Origin: Paracentrotus lividus
Taxonomy: Eukaryota; Echinodermata; Echinoidea; Camarodonta; Echinidae
Direction: 5' to 3'
DNA length: 64,000 bases
Assembly (NCBI GenBank): GCA_940671915.1
Contig: CALNVZ010002974.1
Span: 45,598,376 to 45,662,375, forward strand
A program made the translations under genes and the position numbers. The notes below the pieces were generated by a model, which was not told the DNA's origin, ran no database searches, and worked only from the letters and a program-made list of their open reading frames with translations. This document shows, one piece after another, positions 50,669-61,750 of the stretch (positions are counted from its first letter, which is position 1; each line of letters opens with the position of its first letter).

Positions 50669-51814
50669 TTCTTCATCATCATGTATTTCTTATGATATCC
50701 AAGGGACTTCATCTCTTGTGTGTAGAAGCAAGTGCTTTGAAAGTCATCTTCTAATTAGTTTGCTTTTCAAAATACCATCGCCCACATTAAAAAATCAAAC
50801 CACATACAAATGGGAAGTACATGACCTTTTTGAACAGAAAAGCACTACCTTGAAATAAATGTGTACATGGTGAAGATTGTATGTGAAATAGTAAGATAAG
50901 ATGCAATTACAAAAAAAAAAAAAGTTGTTAGTTGTCAAAATTGAAATGCCAGCAAATTTGGTATGTTTCACACATCAATCTTTTTAATATATTTCATCCA
51001 AAAATGACTAAATGAACCATTATTTATAGCTCATTGTTTTTCCCTAAAACATCAAGGTTTAAAATGTTAAAATAAATAGTTTTCTAGCGTAGAACTGAAA
51101 AATGCTTCAGCGATAATTCCTCTATTTCGTCTAAGATGTATGGTTTGGGTTGCAATAGGGTTTTATGTTATTTTTAGGATTGGGATAGGGTGTACTATTA
51201 GTGATAAGTGCAGGGTTTAAGTTAGTAATTATAGAAGTTTATGAAATTATGCTGACCAATTGTCATAGACCCTTTTTGGCGTGGCATTTTAGAAATAGGT
51301 CTGAAGAGAGAGACTAATGTTCGTTGAGGTGATAGAATGAGATTCATCGCCTAGGTGAAATCAATCCAGCTCAGTTAACATAATTATGTTGCCACTGCCC
51401 TCTCAATCTAGGTGAATTGGAAAATAAGGCTGCATTCTGAGGTCACCATTTCTATGGCATTTTTCTACTTTTTACTTTTTACATTTTTTTTTAATCTGGC
51501 TGGCTCATTACAAATAAGGAAATTCTGTTGCTCTATATAATATGTTACTTTTATTAAATAGATAGCCAGTGAGTCAAAGCCTTCAGTTTACAAAATATTC
51601 ATATATGCATGACTTTCCTTGCATTACATAAGCATGCATGCATTATTATAATACAACCTAAATTTCATTATTTTTGAATGACAACTTGATAAAGAATTAA
51701 GATTTATATCCTTTGTAAATGTACATACTGTACATTGAACTAAAACTCTATCTGGGCAAGGTTTAACATACATTTGACAATCCATGGGCAATAAACCTCA
51801 GAAATGTCCGCCCG

Positions 51815-51905
51815 CCCCCCCCAGAAATAGGGTTAGGTGTAGGGTTTTATAAATGATAGCTTTTGGGTAGGGGTAGTTGTCCTAGAACCTTTTTATGTAC
51901 CCCTT
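51815..51905. repeat. CCCCCCAGAAATAGGGTTAGG repeat
   Basis: A C run, AGAAATAGGGTTAGGTGTAG and GGGGTAGTTGTCCTAG appear in the same order as in 54798-54940. Shorter relatives are at about 12301-12375 and 15585-15610. Confidence 0.6.
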
Positions 51906-52484
51906 ATGCATCTAATGTTCCCTGTCTGTTCCCTGTGTGCACGGCCCTGTTTGCCATAATATGACAGGGGTTGTCATTGAGTTTCTGGATAAATGTGTTT
52001 GGGTCTGAAAAAGCTGAAAGATACAGAGAGCTATAATCCACTTAGCATGAAAACAGCTCATTTATAAGAAAGTCAAAGAGACTGATGAAAGACCGAACTA
52101 AAGTTGTATCACTCCATAGATTTCCTGAGGTCAAACAGGCTAAGAATGTATTAGATACAAGGCATTTAGATCCACTGAAATGTGAATCATTCATTAAGGA
52201 TCATTGGGCTTCCAAAGCACACAAACCTATGAGGTTATAACAAGCACTGTACACTGATATTAAAGTTACCGTTAAGCAGAAATGAACAGTGAGTTTGTAA
52301 CATAAGCTTGGTATTAAAGATGGATAGTGAGGTAGATATAGGCCTACATGTATAATTCTCTGCCGTGCATTGAGGCTCTTCCGTTTGAGCTACATGTACA
52401 TGTAGATTATAAGAAGACATGTTGACGGTATATTGTACCAATTATTGAACAAATTGGTTTCAATATACATGCACATTTGGTCAT

Positions 52485-54287
52485 GTGTTATGAACTCGCC
52501 ACCCAAATAGGGTGGTGCTGTTACGCTTTTTGCCATTTTTCAGCATTAATTTGTCAATATTTTCATGTAACAAATTTGATCTCATTTTGAAGCTATGTTA
52601 CTGTGCTAGCTCCCTGTGAAGTTTCATTGTTCTAGGTAACATTCTGGTGGAGTTACAATGGTTCAAGTTTGGGACAGTAGGGGTGGTGCTGGAACAAAGT
52701 CAAGGGAAATTTTACATTTTGTGGTTGATTTGGGGAAAACTTGAATTTCTCTGCCAAATTTTGGCTTTTGACTGTGAATGTGGTACCAAACTGAAGCTTA
52801 TAAACTGCTTTATACCATGAAATCACTGAACAATAGGTTTGATGTTACAATAGTACCCAGGAAGACTGAACAATCGTTATATGACCTAAAAAGGCAATGC
52901 CTCCTGTACAAAGTCATTGGCAATTAGAGATATTGTAGTACCGTTGGAAAAACTGCAATATCTCGGCCAAATTTTAGCCTATGATTGGGAATTTAGCACC
53001 AAATTGAAGCTTTTAAACTGCTTCATACTATCATATCACTTCAACAATATGTCTGATGGTGCAATAGTACTTGGCAGGACCCAACCCCCTCATGAATTTG
53101 AAAACAGCTCTATTTTCAGGGCTAAATTTCAGATTGTTATACTTTGCATTCTAAAATTGTAAACCATAACGAATTATACCTTGTTTGAAAGGTCTTATTA
53201 TTCTCTACCAGAATATAATAATATTCTTCTTCTTCCAGTAGTGTGCATAAACCTCCATGGAGTATCATCGCACAATAGTTGGTTGTCTGTCACCTGATTA
53301 AACGCGTTGCTCGTCGCAAAGCTTCATACGAAAATTACAAAAAATGTCCAAAAAGGGGACGTAGGCCTATATACACTATATACAATCATGTTCTCATATC
53401 ATGAGTTAATAATGGAAGTTGACATCTCCAACTCGTGTCTTGAAGATGTCAATTGATGATGAGACGACCACATTCTCAGGTAGATGGTTCCACAAACGGA
53501 TGGTGTTTGGGAAGAACGTATCCTTCATGAGTGATGTGCGTGATCGAGGGATTAGGAATCTCTTGCTGTTTCCTCTAGTTGGAGTGTTCAGCGGTACCAG
53601 TTGGTCGCCAGGGATGTCGATCAGATGATTGCTGATTCGATACATCATTGCAAGCTTTGATGCGGCTCGACGATGTTGCAGGGTCTTCCACTTAAGCTCA
53701 TCAATCATAGTTGTGACGCTACTTCGTCTTGAGTAATTGTTCATTACGTAACGAGCTGCACTCCGTTGAACAGATTCTGTCTTAGAAATGGCTTTGCAAG
53801 TTTGGGGATCCCACACACAACTTGCATACTCCATGATAGGCCGGACAAGTGAGTTGTAACAGGCGCTTTTCGTTTCTCTAGAGCATGACCTGCCAGGCAA
53901 GTTTCTCCTTAAGAAGCCAAGTGTCTTCATTCCCTTCTTAGTGATGCTGTCAATATGTTTGTCAAAGGAGAGGTCACTCGAAATCTCAACACCCAGGTAT
54001 TAATATATTATTAATATTTGGGTGATTATAGATGACTTGACGATAAAAACTAATGAAAAATTTAAAAATCTAAATTTCCTGAATTTTTTCCTAATTACTT
54101 TTTTATCTTGCACCTGGTTTAATTTTTAAATGCAGATTTAGATTCATTGAGGAATTTCCTTTCAGAAAATGTATAGTTTTTATATATTAGGGTGTATACT
54201 TTTTGAGATACAGGTCTTTGAAGTCAAAAAGTGCCATTTGTAGTGAAATTGGCATGTAACGCAAAAGGCGGCGAACTTATAACACAC
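52485..54287. mobile_element. inverted-repeat element interrupted by a LINE
   Basis: GTGTTATGAACTCGCC at the left and the inverse of GGCGAACTTATAACAC at the right, each followed inward by a GTTACGCTTTTTGCC / GGCATGTAACGCAAAA pair, suggest one element of about 1.0 kb before the LINE fragment (53215-54003) entered it. The left part contains two related segments (about 52730-52830 and 52940-53040) with CTCTGCCAAATTTTGGC and CTCGGCCAAATTTTAGC, an internal duplication. Confidence 0.6.
53215..54003 (-). mobile_element. 5'-truncated CR1-like LINE (end of reverse transcriptase)
   Basis: The minus strand reads YLGVEISSDLSFDKHIDSIT directly into KTLGFLRRNLPG, CYNSLVRPIMEYASCVWDPQ, VQRSAARYVMNNYSR, LKWKTLQHRRAASKL and FFPNTIRLWNHLPENVV, then a stop at 53406. 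This is the conserved C-terminal part of CR1/Jockey-group reverse transcriptases. The frame is open for about 198 codons. The 5' break is at about 54003, typical of incomplete reverse transcription. The 3' tail region ends in GAAGAAGAAGAATATTATT at about 53215. Confidence 0.88.
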
Positions 54288-54712
54288 GGCCCTTTGCATT
54301 TTCTCCTCCATACAGCGCGCTATTAAATTTACGCTTCTTGCTATGGTTTTAGAATAAGGAGCCCACAGTTTTGAATTAATGAGTCCATTGTTGAGTGAAC
54401 CGTTTATTTAAATTAATCTAACTAGCTACAAGCATAAATTTAACGATCTGTGCATTCATTCTGGACCTTTCTGAAAGTACGCACCAAATTAAGCGTAATT
54501 ATGACACAAAATTTACATAATCCATGGTTTCAGTCTACGGCTTTAAAACCACCTTTGGGAATTTGGGCCTTTGAGTTTCTACATTATATACAAACATTTG
54601 ACATCAATGGTTTATACACAAGTACGCTGACTTTGTGCATCATAGGCCTTGGACGTTCCTGAAGATTCACAGTCTAAACATAAACACTTTATACACCCGT
54701 ATCACGGTATAC

Positions 54713-54797
54713 TGTACTCAACCAAGCAGGTCTTATGTTATTGACACCCCTAAGATCATGGGTAATTAAACTTGATGGATCTATTATTACAAGTGCA
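54713..54797 (+). repeat. 85-bp direct repeat, left copy
   Basis: From TGTACTCAACCAAGCAGGTC to TTATTACAAGTGCA. The right copy at 54941-55023 differs only by two single-base deletions. The two copies bracket the repeat at 54798-54940. Confidence 0.9.
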
Positions 54798-54940
54798 CAT
54801 CTCAGGACAACTACACACAGGACAATTACCCTCTAGGACAACTACCCCCCCCCCCAGAAATAGGGTTAGGGTTAGGTGTAGAGTTAGGTCGTAGAGTATT
54901 TGTGGGGGTAGTTGTCCTGGGGGTACTCCTAAAACCATAA
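54798..54940. mobile_element. AGGACAACTACCCCC inverted-repeat MITE with GGGTTAGGG
   Basis: AGGACAACTACCCCCCC at the left and GGGGGTAGTTGTCCT at the right enclose AGAAATAGGGTTAGGGTTAG. Two degraded extra ends (AGGACAACTAC, AGGACAATTACC) precede it. Similar sequence at 51815-51905. Confidence 0.75.
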
Positions 54941-55023
54941 TGTACTCAACCAAGCAGGTCTATGTTATTGACACCCCTAGATCATGGGTAATTAAACTTG
55001 ATGGATCTATTATTACAAGTGCA
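54941..55023 (+). repeat. 83-bp direct repeat, right copy
   Basis: Near-identical to 54713-54797. Its position directly after the MITE makes the pair look like an exceptionally long target duplication, or two alleles in tandem. Confidence 0.9.
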
Positions 55024-55029
55024 ATGTTA

Positions 55030-56700
55030 ATACAGCTGTAATGCAATCAAGACCCCTTACTAGCAAGCTGCTCTATTACATGGTACAAGTACATGAACAT
55101 ATGTTGGAATATGTTCACAGAATGTCCACAAGAAATAAATGTACAATATCTATTTTAGGAATAGAAATAGGCTGAAAGTACGAAATCTAATCAAAATCCT
55201 TGTTCCAGCTTCATGATCAAAGCATTTCAAAATCATACATAGATGTACTTATTTATAAATTCATTTCAATTCAATACTGTAATTCTTTGTTTCTAAAAAG
55301 ATATTTAAAATGACATACATATAGGCCTACATGCAAAAAGAACACAATATCAATTGCATCATACACATGTAGTTTATTTAGATATTTGCAATCAATCCCT
55401 ATTATGCAGTAGTTTGGGTTATAATCTACCATCTTGGTAGACAGGGCCCCTTGGAATAGCAGCAGGCCTACTTTTCATTGAAAGGGCCACCCTGTATAAA
55501 GAAGACTTGAATAAATCTCACTTTCTGTCTACTTTTATATGTTAAACAAAATTATTCATCATGTGATTATTTAGGGCTCTGTCTCCTAATTTCTTTCCTC
55601 TAACAGTCTAACCAGGGTCATTGGGAAGGTATGTTTGGCAACACGTTTGGTGAACAACAAAATTTATGGATGATTTGTTTCAATATTAAGCTGTACTCAG
55701 CTAAAGTTTACATTTTACAATTGATTTGATATTTTAAAAAAAAGGGGGCACTCAAGCAACTCAAGCACATAATTTACAAGCACAGGAGGACCAAGTGTAA
55801 CACTGAACTTGTGAGAACTAATAAAACTACACTATGTATAAATTGGTCTAAATCATTTTCAAGAACTCAATTTCCAGATATAAAAGTACATGCATACACT
55901 GAGGTTGAGATACAGTGTGTAGAAAATAACAAAACTGGTACTTCTAGCTTTGGTGCGGCAGAGAAAAAAAATACTCATAAAATATTCTAGTCTGGAGGTG
56001 AAGGAGAAATAAATTTGTAATGCCTGAATTTCCACTTTAACTTTGACCTTTCTCCGATCAGAAGAATGTCATGAACGTGACAGTTTACAATGGAATGCTG
56101 GAAATCATTTCCATTATTCCTCCTACACAACGCTTAAAGGTGTTAACTCCTTGTTAAAGTATATTGGTAAATGCCGTTCTCGCTCTCACAAGGAAATATA
56201 AAGAAGGCATTCATCTAAAGAAGTGGATTGCCGTAACAATGCCTTATTATTCTTTTCTTTTTCTTTACAAAATGTGAGCAGAAATATGAACCCTCTTTGC
56301 TGAATATTTTAGGACACAGCACCGGGTGTACGATGTTTAATACTATGGTAACTACAATGTACATATTATGTACATTTATGCATCCTTTCTAGAGAAATGC
56401 AATGAACTCCATAAAATACAAAACTGATTTCCTTTCACAATTGAATTCCCAATTTGCATTAACCATGTTATAAAGATGAAAGCATTGACTTGCACAGACT
56501 GTGCATGTAAACCAATTGCATCACATGTAATTTATGTCCTGTATTGTTGCTTTTTATGGATATGCTGTCAAGCTTTTTTTATCCCCAGATTGAAATGGAA
56601 AAAGAATCCTTTGTTTCATGAAATAGAAATTGCTCTTGCTCCTGCTTGCTCATTTCAAAGGACACAATATAATACAATTATAACATGGCTGATGGAGGCC
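55030..56700. other. AT-rich sequence without recognisable features
   Basis: No exon-like or element structure that I can support. Scattered TACATGTA/TAGGCCTA palindromes occur (for example near 55322). Confidence 0.4.
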
Positions 56701-56712
56701 ATTTCCATACTT

Positions 56713-57158
56713 AAAGGGGACCAATACCAAAGGAAATAATAATTTTTATAAGAAAGAGCACAAAAGAAAGAGCACAATCAGTACACAAATTTTCAGATTT
56801 TCCCCATCTTCTTTCAAAATATGTCTTATTTACTTCTGAGCTCAAAATATGTCATGGAAAAATATATTTCACACAACATATGTTGAGCTCAGAAGGAGTT
56901 AAGACATATTTTGAAAGAAAATGGGGAAAATCTGAAAATTTGTGTACAAAGCCAATGGAGAGTTGTCCATAAAATCGGTCATTTTGAAGCCGATGTTGCC
57001 AATTTGAGGATCCCCATAGAAGGTAAAACGAGACTTTTCAAACTTCCATAACTCTCTTATTTTATAACCGATTTTGATGAAACCTTTTTTAAATTGCTCC
57101 TCTCATTATGTTCTCTCCAATGAAAGTGATTATTTCCTTGGGTATTGGTTTCCTTTAA
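56713..57158. mobile_element. MITE with TIRs and a long internal hairpin
   Basis: AAAGGGGACCAATACCAAAG at the left pairs with the inverse of TTGGGTATTGGTTTCCTTT at the right. Inside, 56781-56844 and 56883-56946 form arms of about 64 bp with few mismatches around a 38-base loop. No coding content. Confidence 0.75.
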
Positions 57159-57169
57159 TCATACTCAAG

Positions 57170-59400
57170 GATTTGGAAAATTTGGGGAAATACTCCAAAC
57201 CCATTAAGAGGCAATTTTGTAAATTTCCAATTATTAAAATGAATGCACTCCAAAATTGGCACAAGGGAGGAAGAACAATTTCTATTTCAGGAACGAAAGG
57301 GATCATTATTCGTTCCAATATGGCGATAAAAATATATTGACAGCGTATTGATTAAAGCAACAAAGCGGGACATAAATGATGTGTGATGCAATGGGAGTAC
57401 ATTGTACACATACATACAGTCTGTGCACTCCCAGCTTTCATATTTATTGTATGGCTATTTGCAATTTGGGAATTCAATTGGGTTTTCCTTTCCTATCCAG
57501 TCAGCAACATGTCTACATACTTTGTGAAAGTTTCCAGTTTGGACACCTTTCATTCCTGAACATGATGCACCACGCCGTACACCGGGGTACCGTTGTAACC
57601 CGGGGTACAGCGTTGTGCAGAGCCCTCTCGTGTCCATTAGCATACAGTTGTACAGTGTTTTCACGCTGAGTATTATTTTCATGGTCGTATGATCGGTGCG
57701 ACAATGATCACAAGGCCTGTTTCCTCTTTAATATTATCTAATGACAATAATAGTACAAATTTAACTTATTATAGTAACTACTCAAGAATTTATATATAAT
57801 TTTGGACAGTTTGGTAACCCAGGAATCAGCGCTAAAAATAAAATAAATAATTCAACAGAACGGTGATTTATTTTTTGGTACCCCAGGGTACCAAAAGTGC
57901 ATCACATACCTAGTGTTTCAGGACTTCAGGGCAAAAGGTTAGTTAGAAATTGGAAGGATAGCAAATGCAATGGACTCTACACACATATTTTCCATAAAAA
58001 GGTGCAGAAATTGCCTTTTTTTTGTGTGGCTTTTTTGCTAGTGCATGATCTAACCCCCCCCCCTCCCCTCCCTCCACCCCACCCACCATGAAGATGATGA
58101 TGTCAACATCCCCTCTAGATTTCGTGCACAGGTATCAATACATGTGGAGCAATATTTATGCTCACTCAGTCCCACATGTAACTGTTTCATGTATTGACCT
58201 TTCAATCTATTCCAATTCACTGTACAGCATTTTAATGTGGTGTAAGAGAATGTGTCTCAAGAAGCTTTTTTTTTGTGTCAAATATTGATCAAGCTACACT
58301 GTAGACATCATATTCCAACATTGTAGACGTATATATGTATCACTCCCATTTTATCAGTTCTTTATGCTCTATAGCATTTAATCTAGAATCTAAAAAATAA
58401 AAAGCAACTTTGAGTTCTCATGTTAATCCCAGCTTTAATGCTACCACCTTTAAACCATCAATAGAAAAGGTCCAAATTCATTTTCACATACCGTACATGT
58501 ATTACATGTATGTACTACATATGTCTTTGGGTTGTTTAACAGTCACATGATAGTCACATACAGCCTTCAATGAGGTAGCCTGTCTAGTTGAACATTCATG
58601 TTAATAAACAGGAAATGTTTGCTACCCAATGTTTTTCTGACTTGGCTTTAAATACATGTAGGCCTACTTCTAGTGCTTTATTGATTTTAAAGGCAGAGGT
58701 CTAAAACTCATCCACAACATTTTTGTCAGTACATAATATGTAAGACCCATGTCAGATCAGAGCACTGTTCAACTTAAGGCAACATTTTCCAATTTAGTGC
58801 TGTATTAGTAGTGAGAAGATGATGGCGATTTAACTTTTCAAGAAACTTTTATTCATAAAAAAAAAAAAAAGATTTTCGGCAGGCAAGTCATAATACATCT
58901 TAGTCATACACGTACATGTATATTTCAAGAGTTACTTTCAGTTGAATGCTTTCAACGTAGATTAGTCATTGTACAATCATACAAAGGTTTATTTCATGCT
59001 GGTTTAAACTGATCCGCAGGGGAAAGACGGAAATAGCCCAGAGTATCTGTGTTCATATTATCTTTGATTTGAGGTGCCCAGTAATTTTGAATCTACATGT
59101 AAAGGACATTACATGCATGTACAATGTAGTTCAGAAAATGCATACATGTACAACTTAACATAATTATTTAGTAGCCTACAATCTCTACATGTAGGTCTTA
59201 TAGAAGAGCTGGGATTTCATATTGGATAGATAAATATTCAATAAGTATTGGGACATAGTGAAAATTTTGCTTTATTGTTTGAATTGTAATCTTCTTAATT
59301 ACCAGACTATGAAAATGATAAGATTGTAGGCCTTCTACCTTCCCCTACAGCATGATGAATGCCTAGCATACATGTAAATATAACAACAAAACTTGTACAT
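57170..59400. other. non-coding sequence with small palindromes
   Basis: No exon recognised. TTTTGGTACCCCAGGGTACC near 57873 is palindromic and resembles GGGGTACCGTTGTAACCCGG near 57583. C-rich runs occur at about 58053-58085. Confidence 0.4.
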
Positions 59401-59409
59401 ATATTTGTA

Positions 59410-61480
59410 GGGAGGGCCTTCACGTAGTCAAGTCACGTAAATCTAGTTGAATCAATGTGAAAGAGGCGTTTGCATTCAGACACGGGCCCCACTTTGGTTC
59501 CAGACCCCTTGACCGCTCCTCGGCAAGAGGATCCGGAAATTCAATGTTTACGCGTAACGAATGTGGCTTTTTAGTGAGGAAGCCGATAGCCTTGTTTACA
59601 CTCGTAGTCTCTATTAGTGGAGGAGGCGGGCAAGGGAGGTGTTTACACACACTGTCGGGATCGATTCTCAAGTTAACTGGTAAACCTCATCCTACCCCCA
59701 TGCTTCATTCTCCTTTATTGAAGCTGTGCATTACATTAGTCTGCAGGCATACAGCATGCATCTAAGTACTAAAAGAGACACACCTGAATAAAAAGAGATG
59801 AATTCACCATAATCGGGGACTAGAAAGCCAAACATGCCTAATATAGCATCATTGCAAAGTACATTTGCAGCCTTCAGCCAAGGCCAGTTAAGTTTTATCT
59901 CCTTACACAAAAACACAACTTTATCCCAATTTGTTGACCCTTGCTAACCATGTATGAAACTGAAATTGGTTACCAATCAGGAATGAAGTATGATATCAAA
60001 TATTATATTGACTTTCATGGTATGTAGGAAAGTTTTAATTTATTTAGCTCAATGGGCCTTCCAAAATATTTTACGATATGGTTCTGAGTACATGTACATA
60101 TAATACCAAAATGGGGAGGAGAGTGTACAAATAGTTCTGATATGGAAGTATACTGTTCACATGCATCGATCAAGGAGATATTACAGTAATATATCCTTGA
60201 ATATATTCAGTTACATATTTTGTCTTTGGCAGAAGGGGGAAATGACAATTTCACCTGAACGCTAGGCTAACTCATTTTAATAAGCCATTGGGTCTTCCAT
60301 TTCCATGAATATCTCGACACCTTTAAATAGCCAACAATATCTGCTATCTTCAATATACCTACACAGTCACTAATCAACAGGAGTCAAACAACTTGAGTTT
60401 AATGACAACCTGAGATAGGAACATCAGGACTGGATTTCACATGCATTTATAAATTAATATTTTGTTAAATACTGTAGTAGAGAAATGATTTTCTATCTAT
60501 ATTATGTGTTGCTATGTCAGGGACCCACAATGGTCTTAGTTGAGCAACAATTAGCAGAACATTACAATTTAAACATGTGTACAAAATGTACGTGGAAGTT
60601 CTACATGTATCTGAATGGATGATACATTTGCAAAGTTGGCAAAACATGAAAGCGATCTTTGTTATTGACAACGTTCTCCTAATTTAGGTCTCCTCGCTGC
60701 ATATTTTAGTCCTTTCCAAGACAACGCCAAAAGTAAGGTGACAGATTTCTTCCACGTCACAACAAAATAACAGGAAGTTGTTTTATTCATTTCCTTTGTG
60801 ATTATCAAAATTTCCTGCAAAATATCCAATTTCCTCAGCTATATTTGGATAATTTTATCATATTCCTCTGGCTAAGAGGTATATTACTTACATTTCTAGC
60901 AATTCTTGATTTCAAATTTACATGTAGGACAAACACTACTTTGTTTACACAAGGTAAAACTTTAAGGTCAAATCAACATTTATCTACAAGGAATGATGAT
61001 GTTGTAGCTTTCAAATTAATTTTGGAACCAAACTGTTCTTGAAAATGTTATTGTTTGAAAGACAAAACTAAGCCACAATCAACTTTACTCAGAGTGATTC
61101 TAATTTATAGCAAGAAAGCAAACTGAAATTAAAACAAATATTATAGTTGCTGGTAGGCCTACGCAACACTAATTTATTTAAATTGTTCGTGGAAATTGTA
61201 TACATGTACAAGTATTAAGCTGAGAGATGAACAAACTTTGTGAATACTATAATCAAAATACATTGAAAGATTTGTCTTGTCTTTAAGGAAATGTTACACA
61301 GCTTGGAAACTGATTTTTATTCCTTGAAACAACTTTGTATCCACGATAAAATATTTCGGGTACAAATGTCTCAATATTCTAGAATATTTACAACAAAAAC
61401 TCAACCCAAAGTATCAAATAAGGATGTGTACATGCAGGGAGGTGGAATCTCTTCAACCACCCTGGTACATGTTAGTAAAT
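59410..61480. other. mostly AT-rich sequence, one GC-richer block
   Basis: 59440-59690 is GC-richer (GGGCCCCACTTTGG, TTACGCGTAACG, GTAGTCTCTATTAGTGGAGG) and may be a repeat, but I could not define ends or a family. The rest shows nothing supportable. Confidence 0.35.
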
Positions 61481-61497
61481 TGATTATTGTATTCATC

Positions 61498-61690
61498 AGC
61501 CGATGTGTTGGTTCAGTATATAGAGCATCCGCCTCATAATCGGGAGGCGGTTTGTTCAATACCCAGCCGCATCATACCAAAAGAAGTTAAAAGATGGGAG
61601 TTGCTGCTACTCTGTTTGGCCTTCAACAAGAAAAGGATAGAGCAGCCGGGCCCACGATCAATTGGGGAAAAAAGAATTTTTGTTTCGGAC
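61498..61690 (+). mobile_element. tRNA-derived SINE
   Basis: TTGGTTCAGTATATAGAGCA resembles a tRNA D-arm / A box, CCGCCTCATAATCGGGAGGC an anticodon stem-loop with CAT at the centre, and GGTTTGTTCAATACC a decayed B box (GGTTCGAATCC). A tRNA-unrelated body follows (GATGGGAGTTGCTGCTACTC, GGCCTTCAACAAGAAAAGGA). The decayed B box and missing acceptor pairing argue against a working tRNA gene. It ends about 60 bp before the DIRS copy 2. Confidence 0.7.
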
Positions 61691-61750
61691 AATAAAATTT
61701 GGAGTCATTGGAACCAAATCACATATGCTGATCCATGGATATTGCTGTCA

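Noticed and set aside
53419-53628. Plus-strand frame at the LINE
   Set aside because: A shadow of the minus-strand reverse-transcriptase frame.
54798-54940. GGGTTAGGG as an internal telomere repeat
   Set aside because: Only two or three units, always in the same MITE context with a C run and AGAAATA, so it is part of that element.
61498-61690. A functional tRNA gene
   Set aside because: The B box is decayed, the acceptor stem does not pair, and a SINE-like body follows.
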